Shown here: positions 1 through 6,800 of the stretch, piece by piece
Numbering within the stretch: position 1 is the first letter of the stretch
Layout of the letters: each line of letters begins with the position of its first letter
Assembly (NCBI GenBank): GCA_018713405.1
Contig: DVOR01000141.1
Span: forward strand, 1 to 11,058
Direction of reading: 5' to 3'
Length of the DNA stretch: 11,058 nucleotides
Source of the DNA: Candidatus Spyradenecus faecavium
GTDB taxonomy: Bacteria > Verrucomicrobiota > Kiritimatiellia > RFP12 > DVOR01
The notes under the pieces: model-generated
Told to the model about the DNA's origin: nothing
What the model saw: only the letters and a program-made list of their open reading frames with translations
The model's database searches: none
Program-made: the position numbers and the translations under genes

Positions 1-48
1 GAGGGGGAGGGTGAGGAGGAGGGCGAGGAGGGGGAGCAGGCGGCGCAT
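1..48 (-). CDS. 5' end of a gene with a signal-peptide-like start (partial, runs off the window)
   Basis: An ATG at 48-46 overlaps the rmlC stop by one base (TGATG), a common form of translational coupling. It opens a frame of 16 codons to the window edge, reading MRRLLPLLALLLTLPL: two arginines followed by an unbroken Leu/Pro/Ala hydrophobic stretch. That is what a Sec signal peptide or a first membrane segment looks like. It does not resemble the start of rmlB or rmlD, which begin with a Rossmann GxxGxxG motif, so the usual rhamnose-operon partner does not follow here. An exported protein or a membrane protein of the glycan pathway is plausible, but the function cannot be read from this fragment. 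The Shine-Dalgarno is weak (GGGAA in the end of rmlC). Confidence 0.6.
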   Translation of the reverse strand, partial: MRRLLPLLALLLTLPL

Positions 49-599
49 CAGGGTTCCCAGGGCTCGATCTGGGCGAGGAGGGGGTGGACGGTGTCCTTGG
101 GGGAGAGGATGGGGGGGACGCCGGTGTCGGGCCAATCGATGCCGAGGGCGGGGTCGTCGAAGCGGAGGCCGCGTTCGGATGCTTTGCAGTAGAGGTTGTC
201 GCACTTGTAGGCGAAGAGGGTGTCGTCCTCGAGGACGGCGAAGCCGTGGGCGAAGCCGCGGGGGACGAAGAATTGGCGGCGGTTGTCGGCGGTGAGGAGG
301 ACGGCGACGTGCTTGCCGAAGGTGGGGGAACCTTTGCGGATGTCGACGGCGACGTCCCAGACGGCGCCGCGGAGGACGCGGACGAGCTTGGCCTGGGCGT
401 GGGGGCCGGCCTGCCAGTGGAGGCCGCGGACGACGCCGCGGGCGGAGCGGCTTTCGTTGTCTTGGACGAAGTCGGCGGGGATGCCGGCGGCTTTGTAGCG
501 GGCGGCGTTGTAGGTTTCGCAGAAGTAGCCGCGGGCGTCGGCGAAGACGTCGGGGACGATGATCTTGACGTCGGGGATGGCGGTGGGGAGAACTTCCAT
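48..599 (-). CDS. rmlC: dTDP-4-dehydrorhamnose 3,5-epimerase
   Basis: The protein is 183 residues, the usual size for this cupin-fold epimerase. The family converts dTDP-4-keto-6-deoxy-glucose to dTDP-4-keto-L-rhamnose in the cytoplasm. Visible family features: FADARGYFCETYN (19-31), DFVQDNESRSARGVVRGLHWQ (43-63) with the catalytic His at H61, the KLVRVLRGAVWDVAVDIRKGSPTFGKH core (71-97), FVPRGFAHGFAVL (111-123), and DPALGIDWP near the C terminus. Tyrosines 131 and 137 lie where the catalytic tyrosine is expected. The frame stays open far upstream, but that part is an out-of-frame reading of rmlA. The start at 599 sits one base after the rmlA stop (TGACATG), with GAGG six bases upstream. Codons end almost always in C. 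No rmlB or rmlD is visible here, so the final product could be L-rhamnose or another 6-deoxy sugar. Confidence 0.95.
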   Translation of the reverse strand: MEVLPTAIPDVKIIVPDVFADARGYFCETYNAARYKAAGIPADFVQDNESRSARGVVRGLHWQAGPHAQAKLVRVLRGAVWDVAVDIRKGSPTFGKHVAVLLTADNRRQFFVPRGFAHGFAVLEDDTLFAYKCDNLYCKASERGLRFDDPALGIDWPDTGVPPILSPKDTVHPLLAQIEPWEP

Positions 600-600
600 G

Positions 601-1491
601 TCAGACCTCGGGATCGGGGGTGCTCTCGCGGGCAAGGAGCTCGTGGAGGTAGGCGCCGTAGGTGGATTTGCCGAGGGCGTCGGCGGCGGCGCGAAGCTGG
701 GTGGCGTCGATGAAGCCCATGCGCCAGGCGATTTCCTCGACGCAGGCGACGCGGAGGCCTTGGCAGGACTGGACGGTGCGGACGTAGTTGGCGGCCTCGA
801 GGAGGGAGTCGTGGGTGCCGGTGTCGAGCCAGGCGAAGCCGCGGCCGAGGAGCTTGACGTTGAGGCGGCCTTGCTCGAGGTAGACGCGGTTGACGTCGGT
901 GATCTCGTATTCGCCGCGGGCGGAGGGCTTGAGGTCGGCGGCGATGCGGACGACGTCGTTGTCGTAGAAGTAGAGGCCGGTGACGGCGTAGTTGCTCTTG
1001 GGCTGGGTGGGCTTTTCCTCGATGGTGACGGCCTTGCCCTTGTCATCGAAGGAGACAACGCCGAAGCGCTCGGGGTCGCGGACGTAGTAGCCGAAGACGG
1101 TGGCGCCGGGGGCGCGGTCGGCGGCGCGGAGCATCTTGCCGAAGGATTGGCCGTGGAAGAGGTTGTCGCCGAGGATGAGGCAGACGGGGTCGTCGCCGAT
1201 GAAGTCGCGGCCGAGGACGAAGGCCTGGGCGAGGCCGTTGGGGACCTCTTGGACCTTGTAGGAGAGGCGGAGGCCGATGCGGGAGCCATCGCCGAGGAGG
1301 GCGCGGAAGAGGGGGGTGGCCTCGGGGGTGGAGATGATGAGGATGTCGCGGATGCCCGCGAGCATGAGGGTGGAGAGGGGGTAGTAGATCATCGGCTTGT
1401 CGTAGACAGGCAGGAGCTGCTTGCAGACGACGGTGGTGGCGGGGTAGAGCCGGGTGCCGGCGCCGCCGGCGAGGATGATGCCTTTACGCAT
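601..1491 (-). CDS. rmlA: glucose-1-phosphate thymidylyltransferase
   Basis: The protein is 296 residues, full length for RmlA/RfbA. The family makes dTDP-glucose from dTTP and glucose-1-phosphate, the first committed step to dTDP-L-rhamnose and related sugars. Motifs seen: nucleotide-binding LAGGAGTRLYP (7-17), VCKQLLPVYDKPMIYYPLSTLMLAGI (22-47) with the conserved lysine K24, the metal-site LGDN (107-110), IEEKP (157-161), GEYEITDVN (193-201) and WLDTGT (221-226). The start at 1491 is supported by AGGAG seven bases upstream (1499-1503) and by the family's MRKGIILAGG opening; the 16 extra in-frame residues upstream lie in the preceding gene. It overlaps the end of the ligase-like gene by 8 bases (ATGCGTAA) and is one base from rmlC, so translation is probably coupled. 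Confidence 0.97.
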   Translation of the reverse strand: MRKGIILAGGAGTRLYPATTVVCKQLLPVYDKPMIYYPLSTLMLAGIRDILIISTPEATPLFRALLGDGSRIGLRLSYKVQEVPNGLAQAFVLGRDFIGDDPVCLILGDNLFHGQSFGKMLRAADRAPGATVFGYYVRDPERFGVVSFDDKGKAVTIEEKPTQPKSNYAVTGLYFYDNDVVRIAADLKPSARGEYEITDVNRVYLEQGRLNVKLLGRGFAWLDTGTHDSLLEAANYVRTVQSCQGLRVACVEEIAWRMGFIDATQLRAAADALGKSTYGAYLHELLARESTPDPEV

Positions 1492-3328
1492 GGGTGGTCT
1501 CCTGAGGGGCGGCCCGGCCAAGGATGAAGCCGGGGGCACAGACGAAGAGGAGCCCGTAGAGCAACATGCAGGCGGGGCTCCGGAAGACGATGTCGATGAA
1601 GCTGTGGAGGGTCATCATGAGGATGGCGACGAGGGCGAAGACGCAGTAGACGTTGAGGCGGTTGAGCCAGCAACGGTCGGCCTGGACGTCGGTGAGGACG
1701 TGGCGGGGGCTGGTGGCGAAGCGCCAGAGGAAGGGGATGGCGAGGGAGGCCAGGCAGCCGAGCATGAGGCCGAAGCCGATCCAGCCGTGCTCGGCGAGGA
1801 ACTGGAGGGTGTCGTTGTGGACGTTGGCCTGGCCGACGCCGCCGCGGGCGCCGAACCAGGTGCGCTCCTCGGGGGCGTCGGGGTCGATGTAGGTGGCGTT
1901 GAGCCAACGGAAGCTCCAGGCGCCGGTGCCGACCCAGGGGTGGTCGGCGTGCTGGCGGCCGGCGAGGATGCCCTGGTAGCCGGAGCGGGCGAGCATGGGG
2001 TCCTCGAAGAAGGCCTGCCAGTCGGTGGCGTAGATCTCCTCGAAGACGACGTCGAGGGCGGGGATCTCGCCGTAATGGGGGGCGGACTCGGCGGCCTCGT
2101 TGGCGCGGCGGGCGGCCTCGAGGGCGTCGGCGTCGCCGGAGGACTTGGCCTCGGCGAGGGCATGGCGGGCCTCCTCGAGGGCGTCGGCGCGGGCCTCGTT
2201 GGTGGCGATGGCGTAGACGCGGAAGACGGCGGTGCCGAGGACGACGACGGCCACGAGCGTGAGCGTGCCGAGGACGGAGAAGCGGACGCGCATCGACCAG
2301 GAGCCGAGGTAGCGGAAGGGGACGTAGAGCGCGGCGAAGGCCACGACGAAGAGGGCGAAGAGCATCCCGGCGCGGGAGCCCGTGAAGGCAGAGGCCAGGC
2401 AGCAGAGGACGGCGCAGAGGACGTAGACGAGAGGATGGAGGAGGGCGTTGTCGCGGTGCTCGTTGGCCCAGAGGGCGAGGCCGATGCTCAGGAGCATCAC
2501 GGCGGAGAACCAGCTGGCGGCGTGGTTGGGGTAGCCGAAGGTGGCGAAGATGTGGTCGAGCACGCCTTGGTTGTCGACGCCGGACGTCGCGTCCATGCCC
2601 CAATAGAGGAAGTCGCCGGCGAGGGCGAACTGGACGATGCCGGCGAGGGCGAGCACGGCGGACATGACGCAGACGTAGCCCATCAGGGCGCGCTTGGTGC
2701 GCTTGAGCAGGGCGTGGCGCACGGCGATGAGGGCGACGAGGATGGGCGGGAACCAATCCAGCACGTTGCGCGACTCGGCGGAGATGAGGCTCCACGGGAG
2801 CCCCTGCCAGGGCTGCGTGCCGAGGACGGGGATGGTGAGGAGGCGCTCGGGGCGATCGGGCGGGGTGAGGTTCTTGAGGAGGGCGCCGATGGCCTCGTCG
2901 GGCGGGAGGCCCTCAAGCGCGGCCTGCGCGCCGGGCGCCATGTAGGGGGCGACCTGGGCGCGGACCTCGCCGAGCGCCTCCTCGGTGACGAGCGCGGGCG
3001 AGACGGGGCTTGGCATCTGCCAGGCCCGCGTCTCGGGGTTCCACTCCACGGTGACGCAGGCGTTGAGCCACTGGAGTGTCAGGAAGGCGATGAGCGCCAC
3101 GGAGCACCACGTGAGCGGGTCGCGCACGACGCCGCGCCAGACGCGCCGGCGGGCCTCGAAGAGCGATTCCTCGCGCCGTTGCTCGGGCAGGACGAGGGCG
3201 ACCTCGCCGATGAGCAGGGCCAGCCAGGGCGTCCAGGGCGCGAGCCAAGGGGCGACGATGCCGCCCCCCAGCCACGCGTACAGGGTCAGCAACGCCGCGA
3301 CCAGCGCACACGTCAGGTAGCGTTCCAT
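1484..3328 (-). CDS. O-antigen ligase/polymerase-like polytopic membrane protein (Wzy_C / WaaL type)
   Basis: The protein is 614 residues, with about 10-12 hydrophobic segments by eye (near 5-27, 33-48, 72-91, 187-204, 214-237, 274-287, 297-312, 320-343, 350-368, 518-536, 558-576 and 586-604). The signature parts of the Wzy_C/O-antigen-ligase family are visible: FGYPNHAASW (264-273), AFTGSRAGM (314-322), HPWVGTGAWSF (443-453) and ANVHNDTLQFLAEHGWIG (501-518). Members transfer or polymerise lipid-linked glycans at the periplasmic face of the inner membrane; the acceptor (lipid A core, protein or polymer) cannot be read here. Two soluble inserts are notable: 93-185, and a charged Ala/Glu/Arg helix at 377-415 that looks coiled-coil. 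An earlier ATG at 3469 only reads Arg-rich out-of-frame sequence of the upstream gene; 3328 gives a hydrophobic N terminus, with GGGAAG four bases upstream. Confidence 0.88.
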   Translation of the reverse strand: MERYLTCALVAALLTLYAWLGGGIVAPWLAPWTPWLALLIGEVALVLPEQRREESLFEARRRVWRGVVRDPLTWCSVALIAFLTLQWLNACVTVEWNPETRAWQMPSPVSPALVTEEALGEVRAQVAPYMAPGAQAALEGLPPDEAIGALLKNLTPPDRPERLLTIPVLGTQPWQGLPWSLISAESRNVLDWFPPILVALIAVRHALLKRTKRALMGYVCVMSAVLALAGIVQFALAGDFLYWGMDATSGVDNQGVLDHIFATFGYPNHAASWFSAVMLLSIGLALWANEHRDNALLHPLVYVLCAVLCCLASAFTGSRAGMLFALFVVAFAALYVPFRYLGSWSMRVRFSVLGTLTLVAVVVLGTAVFRVYAIATNEARADALEEARHALAEAKSSGDADALEAARRANEAAESAPHYGEIPALDVVFEEIYATDWQAFFEDPMLARSGYQGILAGRQHADHPWVGTGAWSFRWLNATYIDPDAPEERTWFGARGGVGQANVHNDTLQFLAEHGWIGFGLMLGCLASLAIPFLWRFATSPRHVLTDVQADRCWLNRLNVYCVFALVAILMMTLHSFIDIVFRSPACMLLYGLLFVCAPGFILGRAAPQETTHA

Positions 3329-3332
3329 GCGT

Positions 3333-3338
3333 CTTCCC
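3333..3338 (-). promoter_or_regulatory. weak ribosome binding site that decides the ligase-like gene's start
   Basis: GGGAAG on the minus strand, four bases before the ATG at 3328, is the only Shine-Dalgarno-like sequence in the 20-base gap. It is weaker than the AAGGAG sites of its operon neighbours, which suggests this membrane protein is translated at a lower rate. It still favours 3328 over the in-frame ATG 141 bases upstream. Confidence 0.5.
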
Positions 3339-3348
3339 GCTTCGGCGG

Positions 3349-4689
3349 TCAGCCGATGAGGAGGCCCTTGGCCTTGAGCTGGGCGGCGTCCAGCGCGAAG
3401 GCGGGGTCGATCTCCACGGGCACGCCCTCGGGGAGGGTGACGCCGGCCTGAGCGAGCCAGCCGCGCCACTTGGCCTGGATGTCACGCTTGGTGGTGGCGG
3501 GGGAGTCGTTGCCCTCGGCGTTCTTGACGGGGCTGAACTCCTGGGTACGGTCGAAGGCCATCGTGAGAAGGGTCTTGGCGTTGGGGATGACGTCGAAGAT
3601 GAACTTCTCGAACTTGTAGCCGTTGGGCTTGTCGGGCTTGACGGTCTCGCCGGCGTCGTTGACCATGGCGATCTTCTTGTGGGCGAGGTGGAGCGGCATG
3701 GGGCGCTCGGCCTCGGCCTGGAGGAAGGCGCGGGAGAACATGTGGATGGCGGGCGAGCCGTAGGCCAGCCACAGGGTACCGTCGGGGTTGGTGCGCTCCA
3801 TCTGCTCGTCGGAGAGCTCGGAGTACTCCACCATCGCGTAGGCGCCGTCGCGGATGACGACCACGCCCATGCCCTCGTGGGCATCGCGCTTCTTGCAGAC
3901 CTTCAGACTCATGTCGGCGCCCTTGGCGGCGTTGAGGCCCACGAAGGTGGGGTCGGCGATGTCGACCATCGGGTTGTCGACCTGGAAGAAGAAGACCTGC
4001 TCGATGCCGCGCTTGGCCATGTCGGCCAGGGCGCCGGAACGGTCAAGGGCGGCGAGGGTACCGCCGTGGCCGTCGGGGCTCATGAAGATGTGGCCGGGCT
4101 TGTCGAGGATGATCTTGCCCTCGGGGTCGAGCGCGGGCCACATCCCCTGCACGAAGAAGAAGACGTCGGCGCGGTCCAGGCCGAAGTAGTCGTTCGCCTC
4201 GAAGACGGCGCGGGTGGCCGCGTCGTTGGTCTCGGAGGTCATCACGTAGAAGGGGACGGGCGCGCCGTAGGTCTTCTTCAGGCCCAGGAGCTTGCGCGCG
4301 TGGAACCAGAAGAGCGGGCGGTCGCTGATCGGCCCGATGGGATAGGCGCCCTTGGGGCCGTCGTAGCCCAGGCGCGAGCCCTGGCCGCCGGCGACGAGCA
4401 GGGCCGCCACCTTGCCGGCGCGGAGGAGCTCCTCGCCCTTCGCGCGGTAGGCCGCCTTGGCCTCGCCCTCGGGGGCCTCGACGGGGGCGGGCTCGAACGC
4501 GCCCGCGGCGGCGGCCGGCTTGCCGGCGTCCTTCAGCATGGTCTGCATCCGCCCGATGGCCGCGAAGTCGAGCGTCGCGATCTGCGCGAGCAGGGCGGCC
4601 TGCCCGGCCGCGTCGAGCTTGTCCCAAAAGCGGAGCACGTGGCCCTGCCCATTGCTGTCCAAAAGCGTCTTGGCTTCCTCAAACGTCAT
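3349..4689 (-). CDS. UAP1/AGX-like UDP-N-acetylhexosamine (UDP-sugar) pyrophosphorylase
   Basis: The protein is 446 residues of the UDPGP family (the eukaryote-type fold, not GalU or GlmU). Such enzymes make a UDP-sugar from UTP and a sugar-1-phosphate. Motifs seen: LLVAGGQGSRLG (97-108) and PKGAYPIG (112-119) for nucleotide binding, SPDGHGG (204-210) for the uridine, VDNP (237-240) for metal and phosphate, VEYSEL (287-292), KPNGYKFEKFIFDVIP (354-369) and EFSPVKNAEGNDSP (384-397). The last two match the UDP-GlcNAc/GalNAc pyrophosphorylase (AGX/UAP1) branch better than UDP-glucose pyrophosphorylases, so UDP-GlcNAc or UDP-GalNAc is the favoured product. Annotation as UTP-glucose-1-phosphate uridylyltransferase is the alternative. 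AAGGAG (4697-4702) sits seven bases before the ATG. It lies 27 bases after prfB and 20 before the ligase-like gene, and the location implies supply of activated sugar to surface glycan. Confidence 0.9.
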   Translation of the reverse strand: MTFEEAKTLLDSNGQGHVLRFWDKLDAAGQAALLAQIATLDFAAIGRMQTMLKDAGKPAAAAGAFEPAPVEAPEGEAKAAYRAKGEELLRAGKVAALLVAGGQGSRLGYDGPKGAYPIGPISDRPLFWFHARKLLGLKKTYGAPVPFYVMTSETNDAATRAVFEANDYFGLDRADVFFFVQGMWPALDPEGKIILDKPGHIFMSPDGHGGTLAALDRSGALADMAKRGIEQVFFFQVDNPMVDIADPTFVGLNAAKGADMSLKVCKKRDAHEGMGVVVIRDGAYAMVEYSELSDEQMERTNPDGTLWLAYGSPAIHMFSRAFLQAEAERPMPLHLAHKKIAMVNDAGETVKPDKPNGYKFEKFIFDVIPNAKTLLTMAFDRTQEFSPVKNAEGNDSPATTKRDIQAKWRGWLAQAGVTLPEGVPVEIDPAFALDAAQLKAKGLLIG

Positions 4690-4716
4690 GGTTTGTCTCC
4701 TTGTTAGACTGGGAAA

Positions 4717-5847
4717 TCACTCCTGCGCCTGCTGGGCGCGTTGCTTCAGGTAGGCCTCGATGAAGTCCTGCACGTAGCGGCCGTCCATCATGCCCTGGAC
4801 GTTCGCGGTCTCGTGTCCCGTGCGGTGGTCCTTCACCATCGTGTACGGCTGGAAGACGTAGGAGCGGATCTGGCTGCCCCAGGCGATCTCGCCCTTGTCG
4901 CCGTAGAAGCGCTCCATCTCCTTGCGCTTCTTGTCCATCTCCAGCTCGTAGAGTTTCGCCTTCAACACCTGCATGGCGCGGGCCTTGTTCTGGTGCTGCG
5001 AGCGCTCCACCTGACAGGCCACCACGATGCCCGTGGGGATGTGCGTCAGCCGCACGGCGGAGTCGGTCTTGTTCACCTTCTGGCCGCCCGCGCCGCCGGA
5101 GCGGTAGGTGTCCACGCGCAGGTCCTCTTCCTTGATCTCCACGTCCACGTCGTCGGAGATCTCGGCCACCACGTCCAGCGACACGAACGAGGTGTGGCGG
5201 CGCTTGGCCGCGTCGAACGGCGAGATGCGCACCAGACGGTGCACGCCCCGCTCGGCCTTCAGGTAGCCGTAGGCGTACGGCCCCTTGACCACGAACATCA
5301 CGCTCTTGATGCCCGCCTCTTCGCCCGGCTGCAGGTCGAGCACCTCGACCTCAAACCCCGCGTCCTCGGCGTACATCTGGTACATGCGGAAGAGCATCTG
5401 CGCCCAGTCGCACGCCTCCGTCCCGCCCGCGCCGGAGTGAAGCGTCAGGATGGCGTTGCAGGCGTCGAGCTTGCCGCACAGCAGCGACTGCAGGCGCAGC
5501 TTGTCCTCGATCTTCTCGGCCTTGTCCAGGCTCCCCGCGGCCTCGGCGGCCATCAGGTCCTGCTCCTCGCCGGGCTCCTCGGCGTCGGCCATCTCCAGGG
5601 CCATCTCGGCCTCCTCGATGGCGGCGGCGAGGTCGTTGAAGGGGTTGAGGACCGTCTTTTCGGCGTTCGCCTCGGCGATGACCCCGCGCGCGGCCTCGGG
5701 GTTGTCCCAAAACCCGGGCTCCGCCTGGCGGGCCTCTGCCTTCGCCAGACGCTCCTGCCGCTCTTCAATCTTCAGATAGCCGCGCATTTCCTCCAAGCCT
5801 TCCTTCAGCTTGGCCACGCGCGCCACGATACCGTCCCGGTCAAACAT
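4717..5847 (-). CDS. prfB: peptide chain release factor 2 (no programmed frameshift)
   Basis: The protein is 376 residues. RF2 recognises UGA and UAA on the ribosome and triggers peptide release. The SPF anticodon tripeptide at 209-211 marks it as RF2 rather than RF1, and the catalytic GGQ is at 254-256 within SGGAGGQKVNKTDSAVR. In Escherichia coli the reading frame is interrupted by UGA at codon 26, straight after RGYL. Here RGYL (22-25) is followed in frame by CTG AAG and a lysine, so no frameshift is needed and the autoregulatory loop is absent. The gene itself ends in TGA, its own product's codon. AGGAG lies 10 bases upstream of the ATG, and a TATAAT extended -10 about 27 bases upstream. 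It heads a run of surface-sugar genes spaced 27, 20, -8 and 1 bases. Confidence 0.97.
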   Translation of the reverse strand: MFDRDGIVARVAKLKEGLEEMRGYLKIEERQERLAKAEARQAEPGFWDNPEAARGVIAEANAEKTVLNPFNDLAAAIEEAEMALEMADAEEPGEEQDLMAAEAAGSLDKAEKIEDKLRLQSLLCGKLDACNAILTLHSGAGGTEACDWAQMLFRMYQMYAEDAGFEVEVLDLQPGEEAGIKSVMFVVKGPYAYGYLKAERGVHRLVRISPFDAAKRRHTSFVSLDVVAEISDDVDVEIKEEDLRVDTYRSGGAGGQKVNKTDSAVRLTHIPTGIVVACQVERSQHQNKARAMQVLKAKLYELEMDKKRKEMERFYGDKGEIAWGSQIRSYVFQPYTMVKDHRTGHETANVQGMMDGRYVQDFIEAYLKQRAQQAQE

Positions 5848-5885
5848 TGTGCTGAAACTCCTGATTCCCTTCCATTATAGCACAA
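5847..5885. repeat. 7-bp inverted repeat across the prfB promoter and start codon
   Basis: TTGTGCT at 5847-5853 and AGCACAA at 5879-5885 are perfect reverse complements separated by 25 bases. One arm overlaps the extended -10 and the other touches the prfB ATG. The upstream arm should lie before the transcription start, so this would act as DNA (for example an operator) rather than as an RNA hairpin. Seven base pairs over this distance can also arise by chance. Confidence 0.3.
5874..5882 (-). promoter_or_regulatory. extended -10 promoter of the prfB-glycan unit
   Basis: TGCTATAAT on the minus strand is a perfect extended -10 (TGn plus the TATAAT hexamer) in a region otherwise poor in A and T. 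No good -35 is seen at 16-18 bases (best guess TGCGCA, 3 of 6). The predicted start is near 5867, giving a leader of about 20 bases that contains AGGAG. It lies in the 60-base gap after nadK, and no terminator separates the two units, so readthrough from nadK is also possible. Confidence 0.7.
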
Positions 5886-5907
5886 CCCTTCCCGCCTTGC
5901 GCACGCC

Positions 5908-6795
5908 CTACCGCACGAAGGGCACCCCCCACCCCAATTTCCTCGAGAGCGGCGCGTAGGGGTTGCGGTGCCAGGGCGTCAGCAGGCGGACCGGCCGCGC
6001 CGCGGCCCCCGCGCGCAACGCGTCGCCCGGCCCCATCGGCACCGCCGCCTGGCCGTCGGCATACGCCGTGGCCGGGGCCCCACCCTCCTCGCTCACGCGC
6101 ACGGTCACCCGCGCGGTGTCGGGCACGACCAACGGGCGCGCGCTCAGCGCGTGCGGCGCGATGACGCTGATGACCAACGCCCGCGCGTCCGGCGCCATCA
6201 CCGGCCCGCCCACCGAGAGCGAATAGGCCGTCGACCCCGTCGGCGTGGCCAGGATCAGCCCGTCGCACAGCCACCGCGCCACGGGGTGGCCGTCCAAGTC
6301 CAGCTCCAGCGCGAAGGCGTGGCCGCCCTCGGCCCGCGAGAGAACCACGTCGTTGAGCGCGTTGGGCAGGGCTGCCACGGAGCCGTCGGCGCGATGCACC
6401 CGCGCCTCCAGCGCCGTCCGCGGCTCTTCCTCGAAGCGCCCCGCGGCCAAGTGCGCCAAGGTGCCGGCGAAGCCCTCCTCGTTCACCGCCGTCAGGTAGC
6501 CCAGGCGCCCCACGTTCAGCCCGATGAGCGGCAGGTCGACCCCCGCCTCGGCCAACGCGTGGGCCGCCGCCAGGAGCGACCCGTCGCCGCCGAGCGAGGC
6601 CACGGCCTGCACCCCGGCCTCGGGGAAGGCCTCCAGCCGCAGTGTCTCCGCGCCGGGCAGCGCCTCGGCCGTCGCGGGCTCGGCGAAGACGGCCATGCCG
6701 GCCCCCGCCGCCGCGCGGGAAAAGGCCTCGAGCCCCTCCCGCGCACGCGGACGGGTCAGGTTGGCGATGACGCCGAGCCTGCGGATGGGCGCCAT
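5908..6795 (-). CDS. nadK: NAD kinase (ATP-NAD kinase)
   Basis: The protein is 295 residues, usual for bacterial NAD kinase. The enzyme phosphorylates NAD to NADP in the cytoplasm. Motifs seen: SLGGDGSLLAAAH (67-79; the catalytic-aspartate GGDG motif with Ser where Thr is commoner), IGLNVGRLGYLT (91-102), PNALNDVV (144-151; the NE/ND motif), and DGLILATPTGSTAYSLSVGGPV (178-199), the family hallmark. The C terminus LSRKLGWG (283-290) fits the usual end of the family. The start at 6795 leaves 5 bases after the upstream stop, with an AAGGTG-type Shine-Dalgarno inside the end of that gene, so the two are co-transcribed and probably translationally coupled. It ends in TAG, the only TAG among the nine complete genes. 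Codons here mix G and C endings, unlike the C-ending bias of rmlA and rmlC. Confidence 0.95.
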   Translation of the reverse strand: MAPIRRLGVIANLTRPRAREGLEAFSRAAAGAGMAVFAEPATAEALPGAETLRLEAFPEAGVQAVASLGGDGSLLAAAHALAEAGVDLPLIGLNVGRLGYLTAVNEEGFAGTLAHLAAGRFEEEPRTALEARVHRADGSVAALPNALNDVVLSRAEGGHAFALELDLDGHPVARWLCDGLILATPTGSTAYSLSVGGPVMAPDARALVISVIAPHALSARPLVVPDTARVTVRVSEEGGAPATAYADGQAAVPMGPGDALRAGAAARPVRLLTPWHRNPYAPLSRKLGWGVPFVR

Positions 6796-6800
6796 GCGGA

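Noticed and set aside
600..1289. N-terminal extension of the rmlC frame by about 230 residues
   Set aside because: The extension is Ser/Thr/Pro/Ala low complexity and is simply rmlA read in another frame; the epimerase fold begins at 599.
1454..3451. A 665-codon plus-strand open frame opposite the O-antigen-ligase-like gene
   Set aside because: Acidic Gly/Glu/Asp low-complexity translation, whereas the minus strand encodes clear membrane segments and Wzy_C motifs. It is a composition shadow.
4690..4716. Possible internal promoter or terminator between prfB and the pyrophosphorylase gene
   Set aside because: The 27 bases hold only the AAGGAG site; no stem-loop or TATnnT element with the shared core was seen.
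5761..5790. Programmed frameshift site in prfB
   Set aside because: I looked for CUU UGA after RGYL. The frame continues through CTG AAG without a stop, so none exists here.
4741..5880. A 379-codon plus-strand open frame opposite prfB
   Set aside because: prfB motifs (SPF, GGQ) are certain on the minus strand, and the antisense translation is Leu/Val/Gly/His-rich without recognisable domains.
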